Shown piece by piece: positions 26,897-34,345 of a DNA stretch of 64,000 nt. The notes under the pieces were generated by a model. That model ran no database searches. It saw only the letters and a program-made list of their open reading frames with translations, and was not told where the DNA came from. Origin of the DNA: Marinobacterium_D sp050908845 (GTDB taxonomy: Bacteria; Pseudomonadota; Gammaproteobacteria; Pseudomonadales; Balneatricaceae); contig NZ_CP194171.1 in assembly GCF_050908845.1 (NCBI RefSeq), positions 3,038,001 through 3,102,000 of the forward strand, read 5' to 3'. A program made the position numbers and the translations under genes. Position 1 is the first letter of the stretch. The number at the start of each line of letters is the position of its first letter.

Positions 26897-27640
26897 ATGA
26901 GCAAACGTAATGCATTAATCACCGGCGGTGCGCGCGGCATCGGTGCCGCAACGTCCAAAGCACTGGCGGCCGAAGGCTACCGGGTATTTATCAACTACGT
27001 GAACAGCACTCAGGCGGCTGAAGAACTGGCTGCAGAAATCAACGCTGCCGGTGGCGAAGCCGTGCCGGTACAGGCTGACGTGCGTAACGATGATCAGATC
27101 AAGGCGATGTTCGCCATGATCGATGACGACTTCGGTGGCGTTGACGTACTAGTCTCCAACGCCAACATGAACTTCACACCCAAGCCCTTCCTGGAGCAAA
27201 GCTGGGACGAATTCTCACAGAAACTCAACGACGAGCTGCATGCCTCCTACACCGTGGCCCAGATCGCTGCCACCGGCATGAAAGAAAAAGGCTTCGGTCG
27301 CCTGGTATTCATCTCCAGCACCCTGTCTGAAGACCCGGCACCGAGCTTCATCGCTCACGGCGTTGCCAAAGGCGGCCTCGACAGCTTCAGCAAATACCTG
27401 GCGCAGGAGCTGGGCCCTTACGGCATTACGTCCAATATCGTTGCGCCGGGCATGGTGATGACCGACGCTACGGCCGGTGCACCGCAGGAATTCAAGGACT
27501 TCCTCTGCAGCATCACGCCGACTGGTCGCCTAGCCCAGCCAGAAGATGTTGCCAACACCATCCGTTACCTCACCAGTGAAGCCAGCGGCCATATCACCGG
27601 CACCTACAACCCGGTTTGTGGCGGCGCCTACCTGCAATAA
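26897..27640 (+). CDS. SDR-family oxidoreductase, FabG-like, with His in place of the catalytic Tyr
   Basis: The 247-residue protein has the cofactor motif TGGARGIG (residues 9-16), a modified NNAG motif (SNANM near 88) and serines at 140-141. At the YxxxK position it reads HGVAK (His154, Lys158), so the usual catalytic tyrosine is absent. Related SDRs with the same IAHG.AKG pattern exist in my memory, so this looks like a subfamily trait and not an error. The C-terminal ITGTYNPVCGGAYL fits classical SDRs. ATG 26897 has GGAG 7 bases upstream. A terminator follows at 27672-27703. Confidence 0.88.
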   Translation: MSKRNALITGGARGIGAATSKALAAEGYRVFINYVNSTQAAEELAAEINAAGGEAVPVQADVRNDDQIKAMFAMIDDDFGGVDVLVSNANMNFTPKPFLEQSWDEFSQKLNDELHASYTVAQIAATGMKEKGFGRLVFISSTLSEDPAPSFIAHGVAKGGLDSFSKYLAQELGPYGITSNIVAPGMVMTDATAGAPQEFKDFLCSITPTGRLAQPEDVANTIRYLTSEASGHITGTYNPVCGGAYLQ

Positions 27641-27671
27641 TCTTTCAGGCGCAACATCCGCCTGAACCGAT

Positions 27672-27703
27672 ACCACCCGGCACCAGACCGGGTGGTGTTC
27701 CTT
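27672..27703 (+). terminator. Terminator of the SDR gene
   Basis: ACCACCCGG and CCGGGTGGT form a 9-bp stem with a 7-base loop, followed by TGTTCCTTTCCC. It sits about 30 bp after the stop codon. Confidence 0.8.
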
Positions 27704-27839
27704 TCCCGTTACACCAGCAAAAATCTTTGCGGCTTAGAAACACCGGCCATCATCAAGATGTAGAGGCTCAGAGGGCTATTCGCACCAGTGAGAGGTTCAG
27801 AGCGATAGTCGATCTGCATATCGGGTTACAAGTAAAAAT

Positions 27840-28254
27840 CCACCTGCCTAGCAGGTGGCTTTGCATGGAACTCCCTATAAGGGAGCCTGGGTAGACCTAC
27901 CGACTAATGCTGGGATCACGCATATCCGCTTACTTTTCGAGGCCTGTTTCGGCTGCTGCCGAACAAAGGGACTTGTACGGACAAGTCCCTTTGCAATCCC
28001 AAACCGCCCCTATGGCTTGGTCGGCTACGCCGACTACCCTGTGCTTCTCGCCTGAAAGAGCGGGACAGGAAACTCGCAGCGTTGCTGCTCAAACAGCCTG
28101 TCCCTTATCTCTCTTTCAGCCTGCGATGCTCGGCTGCGCCAAAGGGGATGGATTGCTGCGCTCAGGCAGCCATGAGACATCGAGCCCTGTCTTCACCAAG
28201 GCACCAGAAAGGCCTAGCTTCGATTAGACGATCACCACCTCCATAGGAGGTGGT
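27840..28254. mobile_element. Densely hairpinned 415-bp element bounded by CCACCT-type hairpins; candidate IS200/IS605-derived PATE or structured RNA
   Basis: The left boundary is CCACCTGC-CTA-GCAGGTGG (27840-27858). The right boundary is ACCACCTCC-ATA-GGAGGTGGT (28234-28254). Between them are several more stems: CTCCC/GGGAG (27871-27885), a 13-bp stem 27964-27976/27981-27993 with ACGG loop, GTCGGC-TAC-GCCGAC (28020-28034), and a two-part long stem 28052-28069/28097-28119. No transposase or other gene is present. End hairpins with a 3-base loop are typical of IS200/IS605 ends and their non-autonomous derivatives. A structured non-coding RNA is the alternative. The rest of the gap 27641-28341 holds terminators only. 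Confidence 0.5.
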
Positions 28255-28268
28255 TTAAGAGCGACAAC

Positions 28269-28295
28269 AAAAAAGGAGGTGCATGGCACCTCCTC
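28269..28295 (-). terminator. Terminator of the YebC-family gene
   Basis: On the minus strand GAGGAGGTGC and GCACCTCC form a tight hairpin followed by TTTTTTGTT, about 50 bp after the stop at 28342. Confidence 0.88.
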
Positions 28296-28341
28296 TTGCG
28301 ATCCCCATTATGGGACGGTGTTCGGCCTGTGGTCAGCCCGT

Positions 28342-29058
28342 TCAGAGTTCGACGTTGTGGTACACCTGCTGTACGTCGTCCAGATCGTCCAGTATCGCCA
28401 TAAACTTCTCGAACAGCGCCACATCGTCGCCTTCGAGGCTGGTGTAGCTCATCGGGATGAACTGGATCTCATCGACGTCGAAATCGATATCGCCGAAGCG
28501 TTCGATCAGGGCGGTCTTGGCCTTGAAGTATTCGGTGTTGGGGGCAAAGACGGTAATTTTGCCATCTTCGTTTTCGATATCGGTGACGTCCACGTCCCCT
28601 TCCATCAGCGCTTCAAGCACTGCTTCTTCATCATCGCCGGCAAAGACGAAGATGGCGCAGTGATCGAACATGTGGCTGACGCTGCCCTGCGTACCGATCT
28701 TGCTCTTGGTCTTGGTGAACGCCTGGCGCACGTCGCCGAAGGTGCGGTTGGGGTTATCGGTCAGACATTCGATGATCGCCATGCTGCCGCCGGGGCCGTA
28801 ACCTTCGTAACGCGCCGGAGAGTAGTCTTCGCCGCCGCCACCCTTGGCCTTGTCGAGCGCCTTATCGATAACATGCGCCGGAACCTGTTCCTTCTTCGCG
28901 CGATCGATCAGGCCACGCAGCGCCAGGTTGCCATCGGGGTCAGTACCGCCCGACTTGGCCGTGACATAGATTTCGCGCCCGTAACGGCTATAGAGCTTGG
29001 CCTTCATGTCCGAGGTTTTGGCCATCGACTCTTTGCGGTTCTGATACGCTCTGCCCAT
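28342..29058 (-). CDS. YebC/PmpR-family protein (YeeN-like)
   Basis: The 238-residue protein has the three-domain YebC layout. The N-terminal block (YSRYGREIYVTAKSGGTDPD) is followed by PAHVIDKALDKAKGGGGEDY and a YEGYGPGGSMAIIECLTDNPNRT signature. A C-terminal ferredoxin-like domain follows. The divergent N-terminus (MGRAYQNRKESMAKTSDMKA) is closer to the YeeN branch than to YebC itself. The family was long annotated as DNA-binding regulators, and recent work ties YebC proteins to translation through difficult sequences. The gene is monocistronic with a clear terminator. Confidence 0.92.
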   Translation of the reverse strand: MGRAYQNRKESMAKTSDMKAKLYSRYGREIYVTAKSGGTDPDGNLALRGLIDRAKKEQVPAHVIDKALDKAKGGGGEDYSPARYEGYGPGGSMAIIECLTDNPNRTFGDVRQAFTKTKSKIGTQGSVSHMFDHCAIFVFAGDDEEAVLEALMEGDVDVTDIENEDGKITVFAPNTEYFKAKTALIERFGDIDFDVDEIQFIPMSYTSLEGDDVALFEKFMAILDDLDDVQQVYHNVEL

Positions 29059-29269
29059 GCGGTGATTTCTCCGGTAGTGATCTTAAAGGGGGCGATTTTA
29101 CTGCGAACCGTCCGATCTGAATACTGCGCGTTTCAGCCTTTGCACGATGTTCCTATGGGAGGCCAAGCCAGCTGATGGCGGGAAATTGAGTTAATCCAAA
29201 CACGCCTGCACAGATCTGGCCCTGCCCGCCTGCGAACTTCAGACCTTAGACTTTCAGGTGTGGGATTTT

Positions 29270-29491
29270 TTAGTTACAGAAGGTTTTAATATAAAGCGCT
29301 TCAACCTTTGCCCTTGCCCAGGGTGTTCTGCGTAGAAACTTCAAAGAGGACTTAATGGATGGATTGTCGTAAAAACAGTTGATTCTTATTTCTGCATCTA
29401 ACCCCTCCCAGCCATAGTGCTCCTGCAAGCGCACGAGAATCCTTTCCAGGGTCAAACCGTGTAGTGGGTTATTCGGTTGTTCTTGGCTCAT
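29270..29491 (-). CDS. VF530-family small protein
   Basis: The 73-residue protein shows the VF530/COG4628 pattern. NPLHGLTLERILVRLQEHYG comes first, then WEGLDAEIRINCFYDNPSIK, and SLKFLRRTPWARAKVEALYI at the C-terminus. The family folds as a small helical domain and is annotated as DNA-binding by structure only. The start is ATG 29491. It is transcribed alone. Confidence 0.87.
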   Translation of the reverse strand: MSQEQPNNPLHGLTLERILVRLQEHYGWEGLDAEIRINCFYDNPSIKSSLKFLRRTPWARAKVEALYIKTFCN

Positions 29492-29839
29492 GAAGTGCTC
29501 CTGTGGGGCGTAAACTTAACACCGTAGTTTATCAGCATTCATAAGTGCTTAGGGTCCGTGCGTATAGGGTCTCTGCGTAGCTGCGTAGAGTCAGATCCTG
29601 TCCTTTGCCTCTGTTCTCGGAATATGAATCAAAAAACAAAACCTGACCCCGTAACTCTGACCCCGTAACTCCTCGTGAAGCGTCTTGTTCACTCTTTTTC
29701 GACCGCGTTCAGACAGCGCCATCTATTCCCCACACATTCCCCACCCAGCCCTCAAGCGCCACCTCCGAGGAAACCCTAATCTTGCCAACGTGAGATAACA
29801 AAACACAGCAACCCGCTGGGCATAACAGGAGATTTAACC
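29492..29839. other. Intergenic region with one copy of the GGGTCAGG hairpin repeat
   Basis: Apart from the repeat at 29590-29670 and short CTGCGTAG duplications just before it, the stretch holds no gene that I can support. Confidence 0.6.
29590..29650 (+). repeat. GGGTCAGG-type long hairpin repeat, copy 1
   Basis: This is an imperfect palindrome of about 61 bp, starting GTCAGATCCTGTCCTTTGCC and ending AAACAAAACCTGACCCC, with a CTCGGAATATGAATC centre. Related copies occur at 32722-32784 (inverted) and 33631-33694. The tail GACCCCGTAACT is duplicated immediately after. It looks like a REP/MITE-class intergenic element. Confidence 0.8.
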
Positions 29840-30682
29840 ATGACATCTTTAGCCGTTGTTTCAGCTGAAACCAAACCCGATTACGATGCAATCAAGAAAA
29901 AACAGCAACTGACCTGGGCATCCGGCAACTACGCCAAAGTCGGCTCAACGTTGCAGCTCAGTGGCGAGCTGTTGTGTGAAGCGATGGATCTGCGCAGTGG
30001 TGATACTGTGCTGGATGTCGCTGCCGGCAACGGTAATGCCACACTGGCCGCTGCTCGCCGCCACTGCAATGTCACCTCAACGGACTACGTTCGCGAACTG
30101 CTGGATCAAGGTGCTGAACGCGCTCAGGCGGATGGCTTTTCCGTGCAGTATCAGGTCGCCGATGCTGAAAGACTGCCCTTTGCAGATGGACAGTTTGACA
30201 ATGTCATTTCGACCTTTGGTGTGATGTTCACGCCAAACCAGGCGCAATCAGCCAGCGAGATGCTGCGTGTATGTCGGGCAGGCGGCAAGATTGGTCTGGC
30301 CAACTGGACACCGGACGGCTTTATTGGCCAGTTGTTCAAGCTGATCGGTCAATATGTCGCGCCGCCGGCCGGACTGAGTTCACCCGCTCTGTGGGGTACC
30401 CAGGCGTTTATTGAGACACATTTTGGTCAGGGTGCAGAAACCATGGAGATTAACCAGCGTGAGTTTTGCTTCCGCTATCTGTCACCGGATCATTGGCTGG
30501 ATGTCTTCCGCACCTATTATGGCCCGACCCATAAAGCGTTTGGCGCATTGCCGGAAGCAGAACAGGATTTGCTGGCCGCAGATATTTTGCAACTGATCCA
30601 GTCACACAACGTTGCGACAGACGGCACCATGAAACTGCCTTCTAGCTATCTGGAAATAGTAATCAAAAAATCCGCTAATTAA
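29840..30682 (+). CDS. Class I SAM-dependent methyltransferase
   Basis: The 280-residue protein carries a Rossmann-like methyltransferase fold. Motif I is VLDVAAGNGNATLAAA near residue 59, an acidic motif II region is in TSTDYVRELLD, and the post-I segment ADAERLPFADGQFDNVIST follows. This is the ubiquinone/menaquinone or UbiE-like small-molecule type. The N-terminal DYDAIKKKQQLTWASGNYAK resembles arsenite/sterol-type enzymes, but no specific substrate can be named. AGGAG precedes the ATG. It converges on the winged-helix/TPR gene through a bidirectional terminator. Confidence 0.88.
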   Translation: MTSLAVVSAETKPDYDAIKKKQQLTWASGNYAKVGSTLQLSGELLCEAMDLRSGDTVLDVAAGNGNATLAAARRHCNVTSTDYVRELLDQGAERAQADGFSVQYQVADAERLPFADGQFDNVISTFGVMFTPNQAQSASEMLRVCRAGGKIGLANWTPDGFIGQLFKLIGQYVAPPAGLSSPALWGTQAFIETHFGQGAETMEINQREFCFRYLSPDHWLDVFRTYYGPTHKAFGALPEAEQDLLAADILQLIQSHNVATDGTMKLPSSYLEIVIKKSAN

Positions 30683-30691
30683 TGGCGATAA

Positions 30692-30728
30692 AGAACCCGG
30701 CCCGACATAAAACATCTGGCCGGGTTCA
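30692..30728. terminator. Bidirectional terminator between convergent genes
   Basis: GAACCCGGCC and GGCCGGGTTC form a 10-bp stem. T-rich stretches follow on both strands, between the stops of the methyltransferase (30682) and the regulator (30742). Confidence 0.8.
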
Positions 30729-30741
30729 TTGTCTTTTCAGC

Positions 30742-32331
30742 TCAGAAACCAGCCTTCTTCAGCCCTTGCAGCAGTAACTGACGAAAGTCCTGATCGACAA
30801 AGGGAAACGCCACAAAGAAATGCTCGGTATCGACGTTGGCAGTTCGCATAAGTGCCTGCTTACGCCAGTGCTCTGCTTGCGAACTTTGCCCCCCCAACGC
30901 GTGGATGGCGGCAGTAATCATATGAATCAGGTAGTGCGCCCCGGGTGAGCGTGCACCTTTTTCTGACCAGATCATTGCATTCGCAAGATCATTATTTTGC
31001 AGATGAGCCAATCCTCGTGATGTATAAACCGCATACAACAACGGATCTAGTGGGCTCAGATGAGACGCCTGCATGCCGTGAGTGATCGCATCGCTGGCGT
31101 GGCCTTGCATCAACTCAGCAAATGCACAGGAATAGTAACCCTGCGCATAATTGGGGCTCAGTTCTACCGCTCTGGTTAGCCAACCGAAGCCTCCTGCCGT
31201 GTCGGCTTCGAGCCAATGCACCCGCCCCATGTTGTAATTTGTAAAGGGATCCAGCGGATCCATCTCTATGCCCTTCTCTGCCAGACGTCGGGCATCCTGT
31301 GTTGCCGTCACCGTGTCGGTGTCGTAGCGTAAAAACGCATCCTGAAAGCGCGTAAACGACAAGCCTGCATAGGCTCTGGCAAAGAGCGGATCCTGCTGAA
31401 TAGCCAGCGAAAAATACTGTGCAGCGCGCCCATTATCCGTCTGATTAAAACGGAACATGTGCCTTAATCCCAGATGGTAATTTGCCCAGGCATCCAAATT
31501 ATCCGAAACAGCAATCGATGCCATGCTGGCTTCGTGAAGCGGGATATACATCTCAAGCGATGAGATCACCCGTGTCAGAATCTCTTCACGGGTTTCGTGT
31601 ACATCGTTTAGAGATGTTTCAAATCGTTCTGCCCAGATCACATCGCCTGTCTCACAATCAGATAGCTCGACCATAATGATACGTTTGCCACCGAGTACAT
31701 CCGTCGAACCGCACAGGGCATAACGAACATGCAGCTTGTTGCCGATGTCCTCAAGATTGGGGTTATCCATCGTAAACTGAAAGGCGGTACCCCGGGCAAT
31801 GACCCGTATCCAGCGCAAACGTGACAACCCCTGAATCAGATCATGAGCAATGGCCTCTGAGATAATCTGGTTTTCGTTATTCGAGCCAGTTTTAAAGGGC
31901 ATGACGATGATTGAAGGTTTGCCCTGATGCACCACAGCATCAACCGGTGTGCTTTGCTGCAGTGAGTCAACGATGATTTTTGATGGCTCAATACTTGATT
32001 CAATATTTTCAGCAGAGGGCGCTACCGTTGAGACCTCCGCAATAAACCGCAACCCCTTACCTCGCTGGGTCCGAATCAACCGCTGCCGTTGACCATCATC
32101 CCCCAAGGCTTTGCGCAGCATCTTTACACAGGTGGTAATAGCCGTGTCCGATGTAAAACGGCCCTGCCAGAGCTGCTCTACAATCTCATCTTTCGAGACA
32201 ACCCTGTCACGCTCTGCAACCAACAGCACCAAAAGGTCATACACCTTGGGCTCAAGTGTGATCACCTCCCCCAAACACGTCAGTTCAGCAGCACGGGTAT
32301 CGAGTACATAGTCGTCAAAGCAAAATTTCAT
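30742..32331 (-). CDS. Winged-helix (OmpR/CadC-type) regulator with TPR C-terminus
   Basis: The 529-residue protein has an N-terminal OmpR/PhoB-type winged helix (residues 1-100: LEPKVYDLLVLLVAERDRVV, SDTAITTCVKMLRKALGDD, IRTQRGKGLRF). A TolB-like/adenylate-cyclase-associated alpha/beta region at about 140-255 (PSIIVMPFKTGSNNENQ) follows. Then come several TPR helices from about 270 on (AAQYFSLAIQQDPLFARAYA, AVELSPNYAQGYYSCA). There is no transmembrane helix, so it is not a CadC sensor in the membrane. Related proteins control virulence or metabolism genes. Its targets are unknown. Confidence 0.85.
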   Translation of the reverse strand: MKFCFDDYVLDTRAAELTCLGEVITLEPKVYDLLVLLVAERDRVVSKDEIVEQLWQGRFTSDTAITTCVKMLRKALGDDGQRQRLIRTQRGKGLRFIAEVSTVAPSAENIESSIEPSKIIVDSLQQSTPVDAVVHQGKPSIIVMPFKTGSNNENQIISEAIAHDLIQGLSRLRWIRVIARGTAFQFTMDNPNLEDIGNKLHVRYALCGSTDVLGGKRIIMVELSDCETGDVIWAERFETSLNDVHETREEILTRVISSLEMYIPLHEASMASIAVSDNLDAWANYHLGLRHMFRFNQTDNGRAAQYFSLAIQQDPLFARAYAGLSFTRFQDAFLRYDTDTVTATQDARRLAEKGIEMDPLDPFTNYNMGRVHWLEADTAGGFGWLTRAVELSPNYAQGYYSCAFAELMQGHASDAITHGMQASHLSPLDPLLYAVYTSRGLAHLQNNDLANAMIWSEKGARSPGAHYLIHMITAAIHALGGQSSQAEHWRKQALMRTANVDTEHFFVAFPFVDQDFRQLLLQGLKKAGF

Positions 32332-32389
32332 TCATACTTCCTGCGAAGTCCACGCTGAAGAAAACAAAAAACTGCTAAAAACCAAAGAC

Positions 32390-32690
32390 CTAAAGGGGTA
32401 CTGAAAAATAAAACTCAGCCAGGCTGACATAGCCCAAAGCCTAGCGCGTACGTATGCGGTTATAAAACACTCCAATCCATTCGAAGATCCCTGATTTAGC
32501 CTCGTCAATGTTCGATACTGCTCAGCATAGACCAGCTTCACCTTTAGCCGACTGAAAAAGACACCAACACCGGATTGTCCCAGCCGTTCCGTTTACGGCT
32601 CATAGCGGGCAAACAGCCATGACTGTCCATCAGCGCCTGAAAACGGTTGCAGCGGCATGGACTCCACGATCAGAGTGAATATCAAACCCG
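32390..32690 (-). pseudogene. Decayed IS3-family transposase OrfB fragment
   Basis: Frames on the minus strand join into the C-terminal end of an IS3-type OrfB. The pieces are IHSDRGV, then CNRFQALMDSHGCLPAMSRK, NGWDNPVL, FFSRLKVKLVYAEQYRT, a frameshift, and DEAKSGIFEWIGVFYNRIRT. A stop in place of a codon comes next, then ALGYVSLAEFYFSVPL before TAG at 32392. At least two frameshifts and one internal stop show it is dead. It lies between the TPR regulator and the distal end of the integron array, and is different in sequence from the intact IS3 element at 33965-35199. Confidence 0.82.
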
Positions 32691-32721
32691 GCTGATACCG
32701 CGTTGCTTGGAGGAGCGCGGA

Positions 32722-32784
32722 GGGTCAGGTCTTGTTCTTTGATTCATATTCCGAGAAAAGAGGCAACAGACAAGATCTGACCCC
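32722..32784 (-). repeat. GGGTCAGG-type long hairpin repeat, copy 2 (inverted)
   Basis: It begins GGGTCAGGTCTTGTTCTTTG, has the centre ATTCATATTCCGAG and ends CAAGATCTGACCCC. Relative to copies 1 and 3 the asymmetric centre reads in the opposite direction. It lies just outside the last cassette. Confidence 0.8.
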
Positions 32785-32895
32785 GTCAGTGCAGGCCCCA
32801 TCAGTGCAACGTCACCTGCCCCCAGACATCCTGATAATGGCTATAAAAATCTTCAGTGCACCCTGCTGCTCGGGCGACTAAGGCCTTGGGGATCT

Positions 32896-32989
32896 GGGAA
32901 TCGGCGCCACAGCGGGAGTGAAGTTTGAGCAATAGGATGGCAAAAGCGAAACGAAGCATTGAGCGTCCGACTTGACCAACATGTTATGC
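32896..32989 (-). other. Degenerate attC site ending the cassette array
   Basis: In cassette orientation it starts with GGCGCATAACATG (R'' core GCATAAC at 32983-32989). It contains AAGTCGGACGCTCAATGCTT and ends near GTGGCGCCGATTCC, where an R' core GTTAT would be expected. The R' core is no longer recognisable, so the site is probably dead. Assigned by its position after the toxin-antitoxin cassette and by R''. Confidence 0.45.
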
Positions 32990-33002
32990 GCCGCTACGCT
33001 TA

Positions 33003-33026
33003 TGTACATATTTTTGTACATGTACA
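33003..33026 (+). promoter_or_regulatory. YefM-type operator: three TGTACA motifs
   Basis: TGTACA occurs at 33003-33008, 33015-33020 and 33021-33026, just ahead of the antitoxin start. The E. coli YefM-YoeB operator is built on palindromes with a TGTACA core whose centres lie 12 bp apart. The first two motifs here have exactly that spacing. Confidence 0.8.
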
Positions 33027-33036
33027 GGAACCTACT

Positions 33037-33288
33037 ATGGAAAGCATTAGCTATACCGCTGCCCGCAGCAACCTTGCAAAAACTATGGAACAGGTCTGCA
33101 ACGACCACGCCCCAATCGCCATAACCCGAAAAGGCGAAGGTGCTGTAGTTATGATTTCGATGGATGACTACCAAGCCCTTGAAGAGACTGCCTATTTGTT
33201 GCGAAGCCCTAAAAATGCCAGACGGCTGATTGAGGCTATTGCCGAGCTTGAAGACGGAAAAGGACAAGAAAAGGAATTGCTTGAGTGA
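33037..33288 (+). CDS. yefM: YefM/Phd-type antitoxin (integron cassette 8)
   Basis: The 83-residue antitoxin opens MESISYTAARSNLAKTMEQV, the YefM DNA-binding fold. It continues IAITRKGEGAVVMISMDDYQ and ends in an acidic toxin-wrapping tail (EELEDGK-type). I chose ATG 33037 over an upstream in-frame start, because the upstream codons cover the TGTACA operator. It overlaps the toxin start by 4 bases, so translation is coupled. The pair is read opposite to the other cassettes and carries its own promoter, as is common for toxin-antitoxin cassettes in sedentary integrons, where they stabilise the array. Confidence 0.93.
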   Translation: MESISYTAARSNLAKTMEQVCNDHAPIAITRKGEGAVVMISMDDYQALEETAYLLRSPKNARRLIEAIAELEDGKGQEKELLE

Positions 33289-33539
33289 AGCTAATCTTTG
33301 CGGAAAAGGCTTGGGAAGATTACATATTCTGGCAGAAGACGGATAAGAAAATACTCAAGCGTATTAATACGCTCATTAAAGAAATCCAGCGAGAGCCTTT
33401 CGATGGTGTAGGCAAGCCCGAACCCTTGAAACATGCCTTGTCTGGATATTGGTCCCGAAGAATCAATGACGAGCATCGCATCGTTTATAAGGTTCATGAG
33501 GATTCCCTTCTAATTGCACAATTACGTCATCACTACTGA
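33285..33539 (+). CDS. yoeB: YoeB-family toxin, ribosome-dependent mRNA interferase
   Basis: The 84-residue protein is nearly full family length. KLIFAEKAWEDYIFWQKTDK begins the RelE/YoeB fold. The catalytic features of YoeB are all visible: the central Glu in EIQREPFDGVGKPEPLK, Arg-Arg in YWSRRINDEHRIVYKV (Arg, His), and C-terminal HHY. It starts with GTG inside the antitoxin's last codons. The stop at 33539 is only 4 bp from the neighbouring attC core. It cleaves mRNA in the ribosomal A site and is neutralised by the gene upstream. Confidence 0.94.
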   Translation: MKLIFAEKAWEDYIFWQKTDKKILKRINTLIKEIQREPFDGVGKPEPLKHALSGYWSRRINDEHRIVYKVHEDSLLIAQLRHHY

Positions 33540-33543
33540 TTGC

Positions 33544-33759
33544 GTATAACGCACTGCACAGGGTGTGGCATAAATCGCGGCGTGTTGACGGGCACAGCGA
33601 CCAAACCGCTTCGGCTTTGCGTAGTTGCGGAGGACAAAATCTTGTCTTTTTCCTCTATTCTGGGAGTCTGAATCAAAAAACAAGACCTGACCCCGTGACT
33701 TTTGGAGCGCCAGCGGAATGGCAATCCCAGCCGAAGGCGACAACGCTGCCTTGTTACGC
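33544..33759 (-). other. attC site of the DUF2164 cassette, interrupted by a hairpin repeat
   Basis: In cassette orientation the site runs from GCGTAACAAGGCAGCGTTG (R'' core at 33753-33759) to CAGTGCGTTATACGC (R' core GTTATAC at 33544-33550). The arms GGCTGGGATTGCC and TTTGGTCGCTGTGCCC fit a normal attC. The middle contains copy 3 of the GGGTCAGG hairpin repeat, which makes the site 216 bp long. It may no longer fold for recombination. Confidence 0.7.
33631..33694 (+). repeat. GGGTCAGG-type long hairpin repeat, copy 3, inside an attC
   Basis: It starts AGGACAAAATCTTGTCTTTT and ends CAAAAAACAAGACCTGACCCC-like (last 14 bases CAAGACCTGACCCC). It has the same orientation as copy 1 and splits the attC of the DUF2164 cassette. 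Confidence 0.8.
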
Positions 33760-34028
33760 GAGATTTCCGTTTTATACTGGCTTTTCAAGTTGAATTAACA
33801 TATCTGATATTTCAGCAACTTTTTCATTGATAGCCACTTCTGCATCATATAGGCCACGATTATAGAAAAATGCACCCATTTCCTCTGAAAAGAAATCAAT
33901 GAGAAATTCTGCATCGAACCCACCAATTTCCTGATCTAATTCTTCTCTGAAGTAGAGCTGGACCTGTAGTGGTTCAATGATTCCGGACACCCAGATAGGT
34001 GGTAACCTTGCCACCCAAGAGGTGTTCA

Positions 34029-34337
34029 ATGAAAAAACAACGTCGTTCCTTCACGCCCGAGTTCAAGCTGGAAGCCGCCAGTCTTGTACTGGATCAGGGC
34101 TATTCCATCGTTGAGGCCTGCCGGTCACTTGGTATCGGTGATACCGCACTGCGTCGGTGGGTGGATCAGTTACGTGCCGAACGTGACGGGGAAACGCCCG
34201 CCAGCAAAGCTATGACGCCCGAGCAGAAGCGCATCCAGGAACTGGAAGCCAGGGTTAAACGCCTGGAGCAAGAAAAGGACATATTAAAAAAGGCTTCCGC
34301 TCTCTTAATGTCAGACGAGTTCAAACGTATGCGCTGA
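34029..34337 (+). CDS. IS3-family transposase OrfA
   Basis: The 102-residue protein has a helix-turn-helix of the IS3/IS911 type (KKQRRSFTPEFKLEAASLVL, EACRSLGIGDTALRRWV), then a leucine-zipper-like coiled coil (RIQELEARVKRLEQEKDILK). The slippery heptamer A-AAA-AAG lies in frame at 34286-34292. A -1 shift there opens into the OrfB frame (GFRSLNVRRVQTYALIDRLR) and yields the OrfAB transposase. The start is ATG 34029, because the longer frame begins in the terminal repeat. Confidence 0.95.
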   Translation: MKKQRRSFTPEFKLEAASLVLDQGYSIVEACRSLGIGDTALRRWVDQLRAERDGETPASKAMTPEQKRIQELEARVKRLEQEKDILKKASALLMSDEFKRMR

Positions 34338-34345
34338 TAGACCGT

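Noticed and set aside
28279..29175. Plus-strand frame of 298 codons opposite the YebC-family gene
   Set aside because: It is the mirror of a well-conserved YebC-type protein and runs through that gene's terminator.
29709..29891. Minus-strand 60-codon frame opposite the methyltransferase start
   Set aside because: It overlaps the ribosome site and start of a confident gene and has no recognisable content.
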